Assembly (NCBI GenBank): GCA_022709995.1
Contig: JAKLHU010000196.1
Span: forward strand, 1-5,031
Origin: Verrucomicrobiota bacterium
GTDB lineage: Bacteria; Verrucomicrobiota; Lentisphaeria; Oligosphaerales; Oligosphaeraceae
Length of the DNA stretch: 5,031 bases
Direction: 5' to 3'
In this document: piece by piece, positions 3,075-5,031 of the stretch
How positions within the stretch are numbered: position 1 is the stretch's first letter
How the letters are laid out: the number at the start of each line of letters is the position of its first letter
Translations under genes and position numbers: made by a program
Notes under the pieces: generated by a model
What the model was told of the DNA's origin: nothing
The model's database searches: none
What the model saw: the letters and a program-made list of their open reading frames with translations, nothing else

Positions 3075-5031
3075 CTACAGAGTCACATCGACAATGGTCA
3101 AACCGCCCGGGGCGACTTTGACGCGGAACGACTTTTCGACGCCGGTCGAATCCTTGGCGGCAAAACCGGCCGTATCCTCGGGTGACCGGAGATATTTCGC
3201 GGGCAGCAGGGGATACTTGCTGACGTTGTCGACTTTCCGCAGCGGCGTCGGCGCCGTCACCACGGCATAGCCGTAGCGCAGCAAATCATAATTGGTGATG
3301 TAGAGGCGATACCGGCCGTCGGCCAGAAGCATCGGCACCATCGGCAGATTGCAGGTAAAGACCGTGTCGCCGGCTTTCTTCAGCAATTCGGCACAGGCCT
3401 TGCGGAAGCCGAGGCCGACCTTGGTGAAGGCAAGTGTTTCCTTCAGGACGCTGCCCGTCTCCGGCAGCTGGCTCAGGTCGCCCGTCAAGTCGGGGCTGTC
3501 GTCCGCCTCGGCCGCCAGAGCCACGAACGCCGTTTGGTCGGCCGCCGTCAGGCCGGAATGGTACGCGAACGCGGTCAGCGGCCGGTCGGCATGCGGGTCG
3601 GTGAACTGGATTTCCGGCGCAATGCCCCAAGCGGCCAGGTCGAATCCTGCCGCGGCCGTGGCCACGACCGCGCCGCCGCGATAGGCGGCCAGGGCCTTCT
3701 TTTCGCCGTCGTCCAGCAAGTCAAAGTTGGGCACGAAAAGGGTCCTTTCCGCGACGGCCAGGTCTTCCGTCCGCAAGACGGCGCCGCAGAGAGAGCCGAG
3801 GCAGCTCATCTCGTAATAGGTCTTATGCAGGGTCCAGCGGCGGGTCTGGATGTAGGCCGGAAGGGTGTTGCGCAGCGCCGCGTCGGACCAGACCAGGGTC
3901 GGCGCCAGGACACGGCTGACACCGTCGACAAAGCCGATTTCAAAGCGTTCGCGCAGCCATTTCCAATCTTCCTGGCGGATGCCGTCGCCGAGACAGATCA
4001 TCAAACCGGTCAGGCAGCGTTGCAGTCCCCGCGGGGTTTGGCGGTGGAAGCCCAGCAGGGTGTAGATGTCGCGTTCAAGCCGGCTGGGGAAATGGTGGAT
4101 CACATCCCATTCCTCAGTGGCGTCACGCACGCCGAGCAGACTGAGCGACTTGCCCTCCGGCACGTAGGCCGCGGTCAGCGGCGCCAGGGCCATGTAGCGG
4201 TGGAAGCGGTCGCCCCAGTCGCCATGCTGCATATGCAGGCCGGTCGGCACGATGTTCGGCATCAGGTAATCCAGGCCGGCCTCCACCACGCCCTTCAGGT
4301 CAAGCCCCTTGCAGTACAGCGTCTCGAACGGGTCGGTGCAATACATGCCCAGGGCGATTGACTTGCGGCCGATCTGGTGCAAACGGCCGCCGATCTTGCG
4401 CCAGAACTGATTCCAGCGCCAGGCGTGGAATTCAATCCATTCCAGGCGATGCTTGCCCCACAGCCAGTCGCCGCGGAGGCAGCGCATCGCAAGCGAATCG
4501 TCGGCCAGGCCGTCTTCCAGTTGCGCCGGGGCGGCGCGGCCAGTGTAGTCCAGGAACTGCTTGAGCATGTCGGCGGAGAAGTCGCCATGGGCCAGGTGGT
4601 AGGCCTGCGGGCAGAAATTGTCCGCCACCTGCAAGCCGGCGAAGCCGTAGTCGGTCAGCGTCGCGCAGAGCTGGTCGGCGAAGAAGTCTTCATAGAGGGT
4701 GCCGTCGGCCAGGTGCTTGAGGGCGTTCAAGGCCCAGTTCCCGGTGCGAAGGGAGCACAGCAGTTCCGGATGGTCGCTGAGCCATTCCCGATGCCAGCGG
4801 TCGCCCTGGTTTCCGCCCATGATGCCCAAATACGGCTCCACGCCGGCGGCAGTCAGATTCCGCATCAGGGTGCGCAGGTCGAAATTGGTCCATTCCTGGC
4901 GTTCGCGCTCGTCGTTGCGCGGGCTGGCGTAGTACGAGCAGTTGTCCGGCGGCAACGTCCTTTCCCGGGCCATGCCGTCGTGGTGATGAACGATGTCCGG
5001 ATGAAACAGAAAAGCGGAAATGCCCCGCGGG
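3075..5031 (-). CDS. uncharacterised glycoside hydrolase-like protein, TIM barrel plus C-terminal domains (5' end outside window)
   Basis: The frame stays open to the right edge, giving 651 residues; the 19 codons before the ATG at 4973 (ending FLFHPDIVHHHDG) look coding, so the true start is probably outside. Numbering from that ATG, residues 1-350 suggest a (beta/alpha)8 barrel: VEPYLGIMGG (45-54), GFAGLQVADN (110-119), IALGMYCTDPFET (206-218), GLDYLMPNIVPTG (233-245). Tryptophan and aromatic clusters (WLWGKHRLEWIEFHAWRWNQFW, 170-191) suit a carbohydrate-binding cleft. Residues about 350-455 resemble a Rossmann-like domain (TLFVPNFDLLDDGEKKALAAY, 411-431), and about 500-632 a beta-rich C-terminus. 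This order recalls GH42- and GH164-type glycosidases, but I cannot assign a family, and the catalytic acids are uncertain (D118, E179, E181, D214, E217 are candidates). Export cannot be judged without the N-terminus. The stop is TAG; an isomerase gene follows 75 bases on, suggesting sugar catabolism. Confidence 0.7.
   Translation of the reverse strand, partial: PRGISAFLFHPDIVHHHDGMARERTLPPDNCSYYASPRNDERERQEWTNFDLRTLMRNLTAAGVEPYLGIMGGNQGDRWHREWLSDHPELLCSLRTGNWALNALKHLADGTLYEDFFADQLCATLTDYGFAGLQVADNFCPQAYHLAHGDFSADMLKQFLDYTGRAAPAQLEDGLADDSLAMRCLRGDWLWGKHRLEWIEFHAWRWNQFWRKIGGRLHQIGRKSIALGMYCTDPFETLYCKGLDLKGVVEAGLDYLMPNIVPTGLHMQHGDWGDRFHRYMALAPLTAAYVPEGKSLSLLGVRDATEEWDVIHHFPSRLERDIYTLLGFHRQTPRGLQRCLTGLMICLGDGIRQEDWKWLRERFEIGFVDGVSRVLAPTLVWSDAALRNTLPAYIQTRRWTLHKTYYEMSCLGSLCGAVLRTEDLAVAERTLFVPNFDLLDDGEKKALAAYRGGAVVATAAAGFDLAAWGIAPEIQFTDPHADRPLTAFAYHSGLTAADQTAFVALAAEADDSPDLTGDLSQLPETGSVLKETLAFTKVGLGFRKACAELLKKAGDTVFTCNLPMVPMLLADGRYRLYITNYDLLRYGYAVVTAPTPLRKVDNVSKYPLLPAKYLRSPEDTAGFAAKDSTGVEKSFRVKVAPGGLTIVDVTL

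Noticed and set aside
3534..4361. Plus-strand open frame of 275 codons inside the glycosidase-like gene
   Set aside because: The minus-strand frame is longer, stays open over the full 1957 bases to the edge and has coherent barrel-like motifs; the plus-strand frame is a shadow.

Overview
The window is a GC-rich bacterial chromosome segment in which all four protein-coding genes lie on the minus strand. Order of transcription (right to left) is: a large glycosidase-like protein (3075-5031, 5' end outside the window), a xylose-isomerase-like TIM-barrel sugar isomerase (2163-2999), an intergenic block of about 800 bases rich in repeats and hairpins (1365-2162), a second, divergent sugar isomerase (591-1364), and the N-terminal 5'-3' exonuclease domain of a PolA-type protein (1-589, 3' end outside the window). 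Several paralogous sugar phosphate isomerase/epimerase-like proteins next to an atypical glycosidase, with repeat-rich intergenic DNA, suggest a saccharolytic member of the PVC group (Lentisphaerota/Victivallales or a relative). That taxonomic guess is inference from gene style only; no rRNA or marker gene is present.

The genes fall into two probable transcription units. The glycosidase-like gene and the 278-residue isomerase are separated by 75 bases and plausibly share a message; together they look like part of a carbohydrate or glycoside catabolic module. The 257-residue isomerase has its own well-formed sigma70-type promoter (TTGACG, 17-base spacer, TATACT at 1490-1518), a leader of roughly 120 bases with a stem-loop, and a good Shine-Dalgarno. 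The exonuclease gene begins one base after its stop codon (TGACATG) with no clear Shine-Dalgarno of its own, so it is probably co-transcribed and translationally coupled.

The least ordinary part is the intergenic block. Two perfect 25-base inverted copies (1631-1655 and 2050-2074) enclose 394 bases containing a 9-base degenerate tandem repeat (1791-1826) and five and a half tandem copies of a 30-base unit (1875-2040). Each full unit carries the hairpin CAGCC-TGAA-GGCTG. Directly outside each 25-base repeat lies a further long stem-loop of unrelated sequence (1589-1625 and 2075-2103), so the layout is hairpin / 25-mer / cargo / 25-mer / hairpin. Just beyond it is a stem-loop with a T-run that would act as an intrinsic terminator only on the plus strand (2107-2156), although no plus-strand gene is visible. 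The block could be a non-autonomous mobile element (MITE- or REPIN-like), a structured non-coding transcript, or an invertible segment; the sequence alone does not decide. No CRISPR array, tRNA, rRNA, transposase or recombinase gene is visible.
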